Part shown: one piece after another, positions 21,187 to 32,448 of the stretch | How the letters are laid out: each line of letters begins with the position of its first letter | How positions within the stretch are numbered: the first letter of the stretch is position 1 | Assembly (NCBI GenBank): GCA_944739405.2 | Contig: OX123197.2 | Location: 60,984,047-61,048,046 of the forward strand | Length of the DNA: 64,000 bases | DNA from: Euclidia mi | Taxonomy: Eukaryota > Arthropoda > Insecta > Lepidoptera > Erebidae | Direction: 5' to 3' | The notes under the pieces: generated by a model | Database searches by the model: none | Told to the model about the DNA's origin: nothing | What the model saw: only the letters and a program-made list of their open reading frames with translations | Made by a program: the position numbers and the translations under genes

Positions 21187-22851
21187 TTGCTCAATCAACA
21201 TTTCTCGGCCTCGTCCAATTTTGACAGGACGACTAAGGCACATACAATTGACTATCTTTCATCTCTGCCAACCCCTAGTTATTCACCTTTTGTCTTTAAT
21301 CAAGTCTCTGATTGTGATGTTAAGAAGAGCATAATCTCAATCACTTCCAACGCAGTTGGTAGTGACTGTGTCAGCCGTAATATGCTCCTTCCTATCCTTG
21401 ATATAATCCTACCCATAATTTCCCACATCCTTAATTACTCCTTGTCCAGTATGGTATTTCCATCGATATGGAAGGACGCCCAAATTACTCCCATACCAAA
21501 AGCCTGTCATCCCTCATCCTTTGCCGACTATCGTCCCATCTCCATACTACCATTCCTATCCAAAGTCCTCGAACGCCTCGTCCATGACCAAATTAATTAA
21601 TTCTTCTGCAGTAATAATCTCCTTAATCCCTTCCAATCTGGTTTCCGTCCGGGTCATAGCACAGTCACATCCTTTGTCAATAGTACGGATGACATTAGGT
21701 CCGGTATGGAAGGCGGAAAGCTTACTATTCTTGCACTGTTAGATTTCAGTAACGCCTTCAATACAGTGGACTTTGAGATTCTAGTTGGTGTTCTTCGCTC
21801 TCTTAACATATCTCCAACAGTGATTGATTGGCTTCGTAGTTACCTGTGTGGCCGCCGACAGCGTATTCGCATCGAGGATACATTTTCTGCTTGGTGTAAC
21901 ATAACTGTTGGTGTGCCCCAGGGTGGCGTGTTGTCTCCATTACTCTTCGCAATTTTTATAAATTCTATCTCTAACAATCTTCGCTCTTCCTACCACCTTT
22001 ATGCAGATGATCTCCAGATTTATACGCAGTCACCATTAGCGCAGATAATACAGTCAATTAATGTAATTAACAGTGACCTGGCACAAATTTGCAGTTGGAG
22101 CAAATCATTTGGGCTGAAAGTAAACCCTTCTAAAACGCAGGTCACTATTGTTGGTAGCCCCAAATTGGTGTCAAAAGTAAACTGGTCGCAGCTCCCTGAT
22201 ATTGTCTTTGATGGTACCATACTTCACATACGGGATAAAGTCAAGAATTTGGGTGTTACGATCGACTCTGCTCTTACTTGGGGACCACAGATCCAAGAAG
22301 TAAGTCGAAAAGTGTTCGCTTCAGCAGGCTCGCTGAGAAGATTGAGGAACTTTCTCCCCACTGCCACCAAAATTGCGCTTGCCAACTCGATTCTTTTACC
22401 CATTATCGATTATGCGGATGTCAGCTATCTAGATCTCGCCGAAAACCAACTTGACAAACTTGAGCGCCTGCAAAATGTCTGTATACGATTCATATTTGGA
22501 TTACGCAAATATGATCATGTTTCACAATTTCGAACGCAACTCAAGTGGTTACCCATACGTCATCGCCGGAATGCTCAAATTCTTACTTTACTGTACAATG
22601 TATTGTTTAACCCTTCAACTCCTTCCTATCTTAAAGGTCGATTCGAGTACCTACATGACACACATAATAAGTTTTTGAGGTCATCAGAAAATTTAAAACT
22701 GAAAATGCCGGGACATTCCACGAGCTTTTTTGATAAGTCCTTTACTGTTACTGCTGTACGTTTGTGGAATGCTCTACCGCTACCTATTAGACAGGCTCAA
22801 ACAGTAACGAAATTTAAAGCGATGGTAAAGGAACACTATCTGTCCTTGTAG
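21187..22851 (+). pseudogene. LINE ORF2 reverse transcriptase, one stop codon
   Basis: Two open segments (21187-21597 and 21601-22851) share one frame and are separated only by TAA at 21598-21600. RT motifs: ADYRPISILPFLSKVLERL (finger), FQSGFRPGHST, ALLDFSNAFNTV (motif A Asp), GVPQGGVLSPLLF (motif B) and YHLYADDLQIY (motif C, YADD). Next come KVNPSKTQ, KNLGVTIDS and the post-RT region RRNAQILTLLYNVLF … FTVTAVRLWNALPLPIR, which is common in CR1-group and related elements. It ends at 22849-22851, a normal ORF2 end. Confidence 0.9.
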
Positions 22852-22992
22852 GTTAAGCTATCATTCTACTATAATAATTTATATCATTATAAGTCGTGTT
22901 AATATATATTATAGTATGAATATTTGGATGTATGTATATATGTTTAGTTACATAGGTATATATTATAAAATAATAATTAAAATGTTCGAATA

Positions 22993-22998
<6 letters not shown>

Positions 22999-23082
<84 letters not shown>
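22999..23082. repeat. (TA)n microsatellite in LINE 3' UTR
   Basis: About 80 bp of nearly uninterrupted TA dinucleotide. It lies between the LINE stop codon and the conserved 3' UTR block. Confidence 0.95.
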
Positions 23083-23290
23083 CAAATATCTATTTATAAT
23101 ATATTTACTTGGTACGCCTACAACCACCATTATTTTCCTCTGCAAACCATATCCATCCAAAGGTTGCCTGGCAGAGATCGCTTTTAGCGATAAGGCCGCC
23201 CACTGTACTTTTCTAATAGTTTAAGTTTATGTTATGTAATAATTTAATAGGTGTACAGTAAAGTATATAATAAATAAATAAATACAATCA

Positions 23291-23653
23291 CAATTTACAT
23301 ACAAAGACAACTCTAGCGACTAAATAAATCGTTTATAGCACACGCAAAACCTTGTCAACAATACATTCACGATCCGATAAGTATTGGCACGCACTATTGA
23401 GAATAAATTGTCCATTTCCCCTTTTACAGTGCGCCGCAAAAACGTTAACCCATATTAAATTCAACAAAACCCCAATACGGACTGACAGTAACAACTGGCA
23501 GACAAAACTGGACTGATTTGAATGACGTCGTCATCTCGGTACTTGACGTAAAGGGGAAAATAATAGTAGTCTTTTCTGCATATATACTTTGCATTAATAA
23601 GGTAATAAAAATATTTACAGTTTCAAATACCGGGATTTATAAAATTAAAAAAA
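23291..23653. other. No feature recognised
   Basis: Unassigned flank between the LINE and the next SINE. Confidence 0.4.
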
Positions 23654-23915
23654 TGACTGCCTCCGTGGTCCAGTGGAAAGCGTATGCTACTGCTGATCGG
23701 AGATCCCGGGTTCGATTCTCGGGTCGGGCAAAAGTGCTACTGGGTTTTTCCAAATACTCAGTAGCAGCCCGGAGTCTGGTGATGTGCCCGGTAACGGCAA
23801 TAGGCTCGCCCCCTATTACGTGGGACTTCAAAATTGATGGCGAATTGTGGGTGTAGTATTTACACCTCTGCCTTCGGGGATACAGGCGTGAGACTATAAA
23901 TAAAAATAAATAAAT
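23654..23915 (+). mobile_element. SINE, head type A, complete
   Basis: Starts TGACTGCCTCCGTGGTCCAG with a strong B box (GGGTTCGATTCTCGG). It continues through GGGTTTTTCCAAATACTCAG, the body (GTGCCCGGTAACGGCAATAG, TATTACGTGGGACTTC) and the tail CCTCTGCCTTCGGGGATACA, GGCGTGAGACTATAAA, then (ATAAA)n. It is one of the cleanest type A copies in the window. Confidence 0.9.
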
Positions 23916-24084
23916 ATTAAAATAAATAAGAAAAATAGAACCGGGTAAGTGTCAATTTGCACGAGATATATTCAATTTTTGCTACCGAGCCCAAGTACAG
24001 GCTTAAAAGTTTGTGTTTGATGTGTCTAAGTTTATATTTTTTTAACATGGTTATCAGAGGTACGTATACCTACTTTACCAACAT

Positions 24085-24336
24085 AAAATGTCATCATCAT
24101 CATCATCATTAGCCCTGTATATAAATGTATTGTCCTACTACTGGGCACGGGCTTCTTCTCACTATAGGAAAGGTTAAAGCTATAGTCCACCACGCTGGCC
24201 AAGTGCGGGTTGGCAGACTTCACATGTCTTTCGAGAACATTATGAAGAACTATACTAACTATATAACTATCATTGGCTCCCTGTTGTATACGATTGTTGC
24301 TATTATGTATTTCCCAGCTGTTGGTCTTCCTAACTA

Positions 24337-24368
<32 letters not shown>

Positions 24369-24520
24369 ACTCTCAGACATGCAGGTTTTCTCACATTTTT
24401 TTTATTTATCTTAAGAAAAAAACTTTCGAAAAGTCATTGCTGTGGGGCGTTGTATTCGAACCCGAGACCCTCTGTGTAGCAGTCTGTCGGTCTTTACACA
24501 AGGCTATCGCTGCTTCTTCT
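24085..24520 (-). mobile_element. tRNA-derived SINE with RTE-like (ATG)n tail
   Basis: On the minus strand, from 24520: a tRNA-like head (AGCGATAGCCTTGTGT …, B-box-like GGGTTCGAATAC), then the body around 24130-24260 (reverse complement of GGGCACGGGCTTCTTCTCAC and GTCCACCACGCTGGCC). It ends in (ATG)n at about 24090-24110. The body and tail are typical of abundant moth SINEs whose 3' end matches RTE LINEs. An (AAAT)n run at about 24338-24370 and decay interrupt it. A degraded relative lies at 63355-63660. Confidence 0.7.
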
Positions 24521-24589
24521 TACATAAAATGCATAAGAGACTTTTATAACACAGTTTGAGCACGTACCTCGGAGAACTGTTGGCTGTTG

Positions 24590-24770
24590 GGGCAGAAAGG
24601 TTCTACGGTGAAGGAGAAGGCCCTAACAAGGTAGTGCGATGACTTTGCTGGGATCGCGGAAAGTGGTTATATGCGGACTCAATATTGGTTTGTGTAGAGA
24701 GACTGAAGGTGGTTTATGTCCAATAGTGGACGTCTTTAGGCTGTGATTGTAACGATGATGATAGTCCTCA
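24590..24770 (+). mobile_element. RTE-type LINE 3' end, decayed
   Basis: Gives a trace of the RTE C-terminus (R-W-DDFAGIAESGYMRTQ), then the characteristic TTTATGTCCAATAGTGGACG and TCTTTAGGCTGTGATTGTAA, and an ATGATGATAG tail. It is more diverged than the copy at 3140. Confidence 0.65.
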
Positions 24771-25800
24771 TACAACCAAATCTGTTGTTTCATTTCAATA
24801 TGCTTTGTTTACTATTATGCAGTAAAGGCGTATCTTTCCAATATCTATGAATAAAACATTCAAAGCGTTCCCACTTACATGAACCAAATATGAAACGACA
24901 GAGACGACAGAGACGAACAGAGACATACTGATCATGGAAACCCTCATGGTAGACTTTAACGGGTAATTTACGATAAGGGAATATGCATTCGACACGCTCA
25001 CCATATTTCCAAATATGTTAACACGAACATATATCCACGTTATTTACAAAGCTGAATCCTGAAGTATAAAACGTTATAGGGACACATGAACTACGGGGAA
25101 GAGGCAAAGGGGTAAACATGGGGCATTAGGTCGCGGGACGAAATAACATAGCGCACTTCAACTATCATCCTTAAGGATTTTATGTTTCATGAATACAGGT
25201 CATGCAGTCACACCGTGTCTGAAAAAATACAGTGGTCATAAACACCAGCAACTTTTTTGGATAGGTGATCACCGATCATCAATTTAGCAGCTCTAGTTGA
25301 TGACTGAAGTATACTCGCGAGATTTTAGATTGGTGATCAACATGCTAGTAACTCAATAATTCTTCTTCTCCATTTCGTATGATTGTGTAGTCATCTCTGG
25401 TGTCGAAGTATGTATATGAGCCGGCCAAAATTTTAACTATATTACTAGTCTTTGAGGTTATAACTCTAGTGTTAGGAATAAAAGACCACTGAACGCCCTA
25501 AAATACTGTATTTCTAACGATTTAGTCTTAGGGTTTTTCTGAGACAAGAAAAATCTCAACTCAAACTCAACTCAACTCTAGAAAAATTTATAAACTTTGT
25601 CAATCAATTGTGAAGAGCAAGCGATGGCACGCTATGAACACTAATTCTGAATAAAATTCGTTGCTGCGAGTCGAAACTGTCATTGATGATCTCCAAATGG
25701 AAATATCAACATGACTTTTTCTCCAAGAAACATTAGTTATAATTTATTACATATTTCAAAGCCATTCATGATTATTTAGCGATATGGCTTGAATTATTAT
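24771..25800. other. No feature recognised
   Basis: About 1 kb of unassigned AT-rich sequence. No coding trace, terminal repeats or tandem repeats that I can support. Confidence 0.45.
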
Positions 25801-25814
25801 ACTATAATTATACA

Positions 25815-26215
25815 TACATACATATCGTCACGCCTTTTATCCCCGAAGGGGTAGGCAGAGGTGTATTTCTACACCCACTTTCGCCAGATATACTTTAGTC
25901 CCATGTAATAAGGGGCGAGCCTATTGCCGTACCGGGCACATTTCCAGACTCCGTGCTGCTACTGAGAATTTCATGACAGAAAAACCCAATAACACTGCCC
26001 GACCCAGGAATCGAACCCGGGACCTCCCGATCCCACGCGCACATTTATGCCGCGAGACCAGCGACGCAGTCGTATAGGGTTTGATGTCGAGTTTTCCGTC
26101 TCTACGCAAAGATGGTATTTGCATCGTGTTATCCTTTAATAGCCTCTTACGACACCCACGGGAAGATAGGGGGTGGTGACACTTGTATTCTATGCCGTCA
26201 ACCACACGGCAAATT
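25815..26215 (-). mobile_element. SINE, head type C with 5' extension, complete
   Basis: Flanked by the 14-bp target duplication ACTATAATTATACA (25801-25814, 26216-26229). It has the same architecture as 17600-18005 in the opposite orientation: extension, type C tRNA-like head, shared body, and the tail read as CGCCTTTTATCCCCGAAGGG on the plus strand. A 94-codon frame through it (26205-25921) also occurs at 62005-62289 and is a by-product of SINE conservation. Confidence 0.93.
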
Positions 26216-26229
26216 ACTATAATTATACA

Positions 26230-26632
26230 AATGCAAAACGGTTACACCCACTTTGTTCTACACTTAATACAATGTCTGTGATTATAAACGAGTCTAATAT
26301 TGAACATTAGTAACCTTCTAAATCTTTTTTACTTTCACACAAGCTTTAATAATACTATTTATATACATTTACAATTCAATTAAATCTTATTATAACATCA
26401 GTGTCGCCATTTTCGTTATATTATTTCACACGCCAAATTATCTACGTAACATTAATTTTCTTAAAATGGTCAGACGAAATGAAGTATTCAATTAGTTTTA
26501 TAGAAAAAGGCATCAAAGATAACAACTATTTTCGTGGGAGGGCACGCCCATGATTTTTTATAGGCCACATTAAGAGGTACAAATCACTTTATTTTTCGCC
26601 TGCTTATTAAATATTACGTTTAATAACCCATG
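26230..26632. other. No feature recognised
   Basis: Unassigned AT-rich sequence. Confidence 0.4.
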
Positions 26633-27316
26633 AGAAGGCGCGCGTGAGCAAAACACTAACGCTACTTCAAATGACGTTTTCTTTGAGATTAATTGAATTT
26701 TACTATAGATTTACAAGTTATAATAAATAAGAAGTCTTAATTTAATTAAATAAAGTGTTTTATTTATAGTGTATAACAAAACATGCAGTCCTGTGCGAAC
26801 TAATAAAAAATATTGCACTTAGGCCTCAATATTTGACTGACTTTACATAAAAGCACTGAAAAAATACAAAATCGCATTAAAATGGAATGATTTAATTTTC
26901 CATGCGATCTTGAGTTATGTGTCCCTCATAATACATATGGCACATAAAATTAACATGCTCAGTGAACACTGATCTACTGCTCAAAATGCATGCTTTTTGC
27001 TTGCTTTTTATATACGCATTTTGCTAATGTGGCATGCCACACTTCTAATAAAGTGTGGCATTTTGCGTCAATGTGTCATTTTGCGAATGTAGGATTGTGC
27101 GGCTAATCCTACTGATATCTACTAGTGAAACAACAATTGATTTGCATAGCTCCTATGCATATTTTGATTCACTACATGTCATTTCTTAGGTGTTGGCTCA
27201 AACAAGACCGCGTAAGTTTTATTTTTTTAACTTCTATAACATTTTCAATTAAAAATTATGCCCATAAAAACACACACTCATTGGGAGCTTTCACATGTAT
27301 ATATAAAATAATTTCA

Positions 27317-27500
27317 CTTCTGACTGACTGACAGACAAGCTCCTGCCAAAACTACTGGGCGTAAGAAGCTGAAATTTGGCTTGTGTGTTCCTTGAAGACC
27401 ATGGGGTGCACTAAGAAGAGATTTCCCAACACTCCCTCGGGATTTGGCAGGAACAGTTATTGTACGGGAGTAGCTGCGGACACCCTTTTGTTTGATATAA
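27317..27500 (+). mobile_element. Diverged short Helitron-like repeat
   Basis: CTGACTGACTGACAGACAAG, AACTACTGGGCGTAAGAAGC, TGAAATTTGGCTTG and GGGTGCACTAAGAAG match the short Helitrons at 51692-51883 and 58958-59154. The terminal TC and CTAG are not preserved here. Confidence 0.6.
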
Positions 27501-27595
27501 GTCTTAAGATTGTACAATACTTGGGACGAAACCACTCTTTCTCCTTTGAGAGGCTTGCCGATCACCCATTGTAGTGGATATATTATTTATCACCC

Positions 27596-27631
27596 TTAGT
27601 GGATACATTATTTAAATAATATATCCACTAA
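27596..27631. repeat. Loop-less 18-bp inverted repeat
   Basis: Arms 27596-27613 and 27614-27631 are reverse complements with one mismatch. A direct near-copy of the left arm (GTAGTGGATATATTATTTA) lies just upstream at 27571-27589. Confidence 0.85.
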
Positions 27632-28061
27632 ATTAATCAATAAATATGCACAATAAGTACGAAAAAACAATGAAATAAATTTTGTTACTAAGAAAAAAAT
27701 ACTTACACGAACAGGCGCGCGATGAGCAAAATGCCGCGCTTCACAAGGCACTGCACTCAGACCCATCACCACCCAGTCACGGTGGCAATGACTGGCGCGA
27801 GTGTTGCGTCAGGGGAAAGGGGATGAAATTTTGGGAAGGTACTGTGAAGCTTGTAGTGCCACAGTATGGCTAAAGTTGAAATTTTCAGCAATAAATTTAT
27901 GCGTGAGCAAAATGCTCATAGGGCGCCTTCTCACGGGATAAGAATGTAATGTTTAAGTTATATTGGAAAATTTTGTAGTTAGAGAATTGCGTTGGAATTA
28001 TTTGTGTTCTAGGTAAGTAGAATTATATACATGGAGTTCCCATTTATTTTATATACAGGTG

Positions 28062-28330
28062 TATATTTTTTTATTTATTTATGACCTGTATCCCCAAAGG
28101 GGTAAGAAGAGGTGTAATATTACACCCACATTTCGCCATGAATTTTTAGGTCCCACGTAATAGGGGGTGAGCCTATTGCCGTACCAGGAACATTACCAGA
28201 CTCCGTACTGCTACTGAGAATTTCGGAACTAACGGAAAAATCCAATAACACTTCCCAACCTGGGCATCGAACCCAAGACCTACCAATCCCACGCGCACAT
28301 TTATGCCGCGAGACCAACGAGGTAGGCGAT
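28062..28330 (-). mobile_element. SINE, head type C without extension
   Basis: The minus strand reads CTACCTCGTTGGTCTCGCGG, ATAAATGTGCGCGTGGGATT and a B-box-like GGGTTCGATGCCCAGG. The shared body (AAATTCTCAGTAGCAGTACG, ATTACGTGGGACC) and the tail ending GATACAGGTCATAAATAAAT follow. It lacks the 145-bp 5' extension of the copies at 17600, 25815 and 61999. Confidence 0.85.
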
Positions 28331-28342
28331 ACACGAATTTAA

Positions 28343-28774
28343 GGCGCTGTACCTAGTCAAAATAGGCTTCACAAAACAGTTTTTTAGCCAAATGTATACA
28401 TTTTAGAGCAGCTAAAAAATATATGTTAATCTTGATCATATTTATGGGGGGACCATTGTGTTCAAAACACGTTTTCGGTAAATTATCTCGATAAAAAAAA
28501 CCATAAAATAACCATTTAAATTGAAATTGTAGCAATTGTAACTGTATTATTTATAAACAAATCTTGATAATATTAATAACAGTGATGTAATATATAATAA
28601 TAAAGGGAACTGTTGTTTTTATTTATCGATTGGAATAAGATATTTGTAAGGATTAATGTATTTGATGATAAATAACTCGTTCTGAACGTCCCGTCGTCAT
28701 CGCGCTTCTCTTTCTTATGTATACAATCCGACAGTGACAGCAACAGCTGAACTCAGTGTACTGTACACAGCGCC
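28343..28774. mobile_element. 432-bp MITE-like element between TTAA sites
   Basis: Inverted ends GGCGCTGTAC… and …GTACACAGCGCC lie directly inside TTAA at 28339-28342 and 28775-28778. No coding capacity. The TTAA flanks suggest a piggyBac-type mechanism, but the ends do not start with CCC, so this is only tentative. The next 250 bp (28779-29031) shows no feature except an ATA microsatellite near 29020. Confidence 0.5.
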
Positions 28775-29031
28775 TTAAATAGAATATTGCGATCTTTTTA
28801 GGTAACTACACATTATTGAGTGACTGTGATTGCTTATGTCATTCCCGTCCGTACCACGCTAGGACCAAGAATCAAATGGACTCGACATTTGCGTACACCC
28901 GTAACGGACGGACATAGAGTACATCCTGAGTTAGTGTTACCAGATGTTGTAAATGTTTACCCTACAATTCTACGAAGTACATATTAACTTTTAAGTAACA
29001 TTGTATCAAACCTGAATTATAATAATAATAA

Positions 29032-29296
29032 TAATATTCTACCACATTCACACAACACCATCTAGTCCCAAACTAAGCAGAGCTTGTACTATGGGTTCTA
29101 GATAATGGATAAACATACTTATATACTTTTTTTTTGTAAATACATACATATTATACATTGAAACACCCAGACCAAGACAAACATCCATGTTCATGCACAC
29201 AAATGTTTGACTTGGGAATCGTGTGGGAATCGAACCCGCGACCTTCGGTGTAGCAGTCGTTTACACTCCCGTTGCGCCAACCGGTCGTTCCGGAAT
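29032..29296 (-). mobile_element. tRNA-derived SINE (CAAGCTCTGCTTAG family), near complete
   Basis: From 29296 on the minus strand: the head GACCGGTTGGCGCAACGGGA with a strong B box (GCGGGTTCGATTCCC). The body follows (CAAACATTTGTGTGCATGAA, GTCTTGGTCTGGGTGTTTCA, then TAGTACAAGCTCTGCTTAGT and GGGACTAGATGGTGT), ending in (ATT)n near 29030. This SINE is widespread in moths and butterflies. The fragment at 2400-2492 is the same family. Confidence 0.85.
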
Positions 29297-29299
29297 TGA

Positions 29300-30088
29300 A
29301 TACCTTACCAGACATCTGAGACCGCGTTCTCCTATAATTTTTAATCAATTTGGTATTTCGATGAATTTATGAGCTAACTCGAGAAGTTCCATCAATATCC
29401 GTTTAGGTATTTTTGCAACGAATAGTAACAAACATCTATATAATATAATTTACAGCCCAATAAAAAAATAAAAATATAGCTAACCTTACAAGGAGGTTTA
29501 AATCCATCCATAAGATGTGCGATAAGTATTTTTTATACTTAATATTATTATGTATAACAAAAGTGTCGAATATGTGGGACTGGCTTCACTCGAAATAAAC
29601 ACGAGGCTCAGAGTTATATATCTTTTATTATATTATTTGACACTCAACTTTACTGCCCTTTGAACAAAATTAATTTTGTATACAAATTTCTTATTTTCTC
29701 TTCTTTATCATTCGAGAATGATTCCAAATAAGTACCTATTGTGGGGAGTTTTCCTAAAACACTTGTTCAAAGTGTTTAGCGCATACTCTTGCATATTTAT
29801 TCGGATCCCAGTTTTCTCCTCCTGTTGCACCTATCCACAATTATTTTTGGATCGTGCAGTCCTTTGGGAATCTATAAACAAATAATTTCATTACTACAAA
29901 GAATCGGAAAACAAATTAAATAATTAATCGTAGGTTCATATGAAACTAAGTAACGGCAAATTACCCAAAATTTGGGTAATTTCCCAAACGCTTCAGTGGT
30001 ATCCCTAAAAAACATTTAACGCTGTAAAATTAAAAAGTATCGATGACTTTTGGCTAGCTCAACATTCAACGACCTATTGAATTCGATT
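29300..30088. other. No feature recognised
   Basis: Unassigned AT-rich sequence. The 69-codon frame at 29676-29885 has no recognisable motif. Confidence 0.4.
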
Positions 30089-30479
30089 GTCTATACTAAT
30101 ATAATAAAGCGAAAGAGTTTGTTTGTTTGTTTGTTTGAACGTGCTAATCTCAGGAATTACCGGTCGGATCTGAAAAATTCTTTTTGCATACGATAGCCCA
30201 GTTATTCGGGAAGGCTATAGGCTATATAACATAACGCTTCGACCCTTTGGGGCCGGGCAAAAGGCTAAAAAGGCTAAAACATTATGTTGGCTAATCTCAG
30301 GAACTAGCAGTCGGATTAAAAAAAATGTTATTGCCTATGATAGCCCAATTATTCCGAAAGGCTATAGGCTATATAAAATTACGCCACAACTTTTAGGGGC
30401 CAGACAAAAATAATAAAATGGTCAAACGAGAGGGGGGAGGGTTGGGTCAAAGGCAAAAAAGGCTAAACGAATAGGATAC

Positions 30480-32448
30480 AATCTATATGGGTATCGTTTT
30501 CGAGATTTTCGGGACGCTGATTAATAATATGAAATTTATTTAGTGATCCAAAATGGCGGACGGGAAATCAAAGATGGCGGATGAGAAAATTTTAAATATC
30601 AATATGGGTATCGCCTTCGATATTTTAAGGGGTGGAGAATCAAAATACAACATCTATTTCGTGATCAAAGATGGCGGATGGTCAATCAAAGATGGCGGAT
30701 GGGAAAATTTAAAAAAAAACAATATTGGTATCGTCTCCGATGTTTAAAGGGATGGGGAATCCAAATACTACATCTTTTTCGTGATTCAAGATGGCGGATG
30801 GGAAATCAAAAATGGCGGATGGGAAAAAATTTAAAAATCAATATGGGTATCATCTCCGATATTTAAAGGAATGGGGAATTCAAAACCACCATCTATTTCG
30901 TGATCAAAGATGGCGGATGGGCATTTTTAAAAAATCAATATGGGTGTCATCTCCAATATTTAAAGGGATGGGGAATCCAAATCCGACATCTATTTCGTGA
31001 TCAAAGATGGCGGATGAGAAATCAAAGATGGCGGATGGGAAAGTTTAAAAAAATCAATATGGTTATCGTCTTCGATGTTTTAAGGGATGGCGAATCTAAA
31101 TACAACATCTATTTCGTGATCAAAGATAGCGGATAGGAAATCAAAGATGGTGGACGGGATTTTTTAAAGTCGATATGGGTATCGTCTCCGATATTCTAAG
31201 GAATGGGGAATTCAAAAACACCATCTATTTCGTGATCAAAAATGGCGGATGGGACTTTTTAAAAAAATCAATATTGGTATCGTCTCCGATGTTTGAAGGG
31301 ATGGGGAATCTAAATACAACATCTATTTCGTGATTCAAAATGGCGGATGGGAAATCAAAGATGGCGGATGGGAAAGTAAAAAAAAATCAATATGGTTATC
31401 GTCTCCGATGTTTTAAGGGATGGCGAATCGAAATACAACATCTATTTCGTGATCAAAGATGGTGGATAGGAAATCAAAGATGGCGGACGGGAAAATTTTA
31501 AAAAATCAATATTGGTATCGTCTGCGATGTTAAAAGAGATGGGGAATCCAAATATAACATCTGTTTCGTGATTCAAGATGGTGGATGGGTAATCAAAGAT
31601 GGCGGATGGGAAAAAATTAAGAAATCAATATGGGTATCGTCTCTGATGATTTAAGGGTTGGAGAATCCAAATAATCGTCTCTGATGATTTAAGGGATGGA
31701 GAATCCAAATACAACATTGATGGCGGATAGGAAATCAAAGATGGCGGACGGGATTTCTTTTAAAGTCGATATGGGTATCGTCTCCGATATTTTAAGGAAT
31801 GGGAAATAATTATAATAATATAAATAATAAAATATTTTATTTATAAAAAATATTTTAATATTTTTTTTAAAATTAATATGGGTATCGTCTCCGATGTTTA
31901 AAGGGATGGGGAATCCAAATACAACATCTATTTCGTGATTCAAGATGGCGGATGGGAAATCAAAGATGGAGGATGGGAAAAATTTTAAAAACCAATATGG
32001 GTATCGTCTCCGATGATTTAAGGGATGGTGAATCCAAATACAACATCTATTTCGTGATCAAAGATGGCGGATAGGAAATCAAAGATGGCGGACAAGATTT
32101 CTTTTTAAAGTCGATATGGGTATCGTCTCCGATATTTTAAGGAATGGGGAATTCAAAAACACCATCTATTTCGTGATCAAAGATGACGGATAGGAAATCA
32201 AAGATGGCGGACAAGATTTCTTTTTAAAGTCGATATGGGTACCGTCTCCGATATTTTAAGGAATGGGGAATTCAAAAACACCATTTATTTCGTGATCAAA
32301 GATGGCGGATGGGCATTTTAAAAAAATCAATATGGGTATCGTCTCCAATATTTAAAGGGATGGGGAATCCAAATCCAACATCTATTTCGTGATCAAAGAC
32401 GGTGGATGGTAAATCAAAGAATGCGGATGGGAAAGTCAAAAAAAATCA
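30480..32448 (+). repeat. 118-bp minisatellite with paired ATGGCGG motifs (about 16 copies)
   Basis: Units of about 99-122 bp repeat the order AAAGATGGCGGATGGGAAAT (often twice), TCAATATGGGTATCGTCTCC, GATGTTTAAAGGGATGGGGA, TCCAAATACAACATC and TATTTCGTGATCAAAG. Anchors (TATTTCGTGAT) recur near 30655, 30890, 30990, 31110, 31225, 31322, 31440, 31925, 32045, 32165, 32283 and 32382. One unit contains an AT-rich expansion at about 31805-31870. Open frames through it (30553-31136) are repeat by-products. Confidence 0.93.

Larger units (their letters stand above)
18616..23290 (+). mobile_element. CR1/Daphne-like LINE with ORF1 and ORF2, 4.6 kb, inactive
   Basis: Nearly full-length non-LTR retrotransposon. 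It has ORF1 (18830-19603), a 500-bp spacer, ORF2 endonuclease (20118-21185) and ORF2 RT (21187-22851). The 3' UTR has a long (TA)n run, the motif GTTGCCTGGCAGAGATCGCT and a terminal AATAAATAAATAAAT. ORF2 is broken by a frame change near 21183 that probably removes linker sequence, and by TAA at 21598-21600. The 5' border is uncertain. The 3' UTR motif recurs in a truncated copy at 56860-57020. Clade placement rests on ORF1 type and the 3' end. Confidence 0.85.
26637..27937. mobile_element. 1.3-kb TIR element with CCC ends and ATAA target duplication
   Basis: Left end CCCATGAGAAGGCGCGC and right end (inverted) CCCGTGAGAAGGCGCCC form 17-bp imperfect TIRs. ATAA flanks both sides (26633-26636, 27938-27941). 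The interior has no transposase. It includes TGTGGCATGCCACAC near 27030, a nested Helitron-like repeat (27317-27500), a hairpin (27596-27631) and a GC-rich patch (27710-27870). CCC ends with a 4-bp A/T target are reminiscent of piggyBac-like MITEs, but those use TTAA, so the superfamily is left open. Confidence 0.65.

Noticed and set aside
22916..23224. 102-codon frame rich in Ile-Tyr
   Set aside because: It reads through a (TA)n microsatellite in a LINE 3' UTR.
25921..26205. 94-codon frame seen again at 62005-62289 with near-identical protein
   Set aside because: Both lie inside copies of the same type C SINE. Conservation reflects recent retroposition, not protein selection.
30553..31136. 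Several overlapping 60-80-codon frames with DGGW repeats
   Set aside because: By-products of the 118-bp minisatellite in changing frames.
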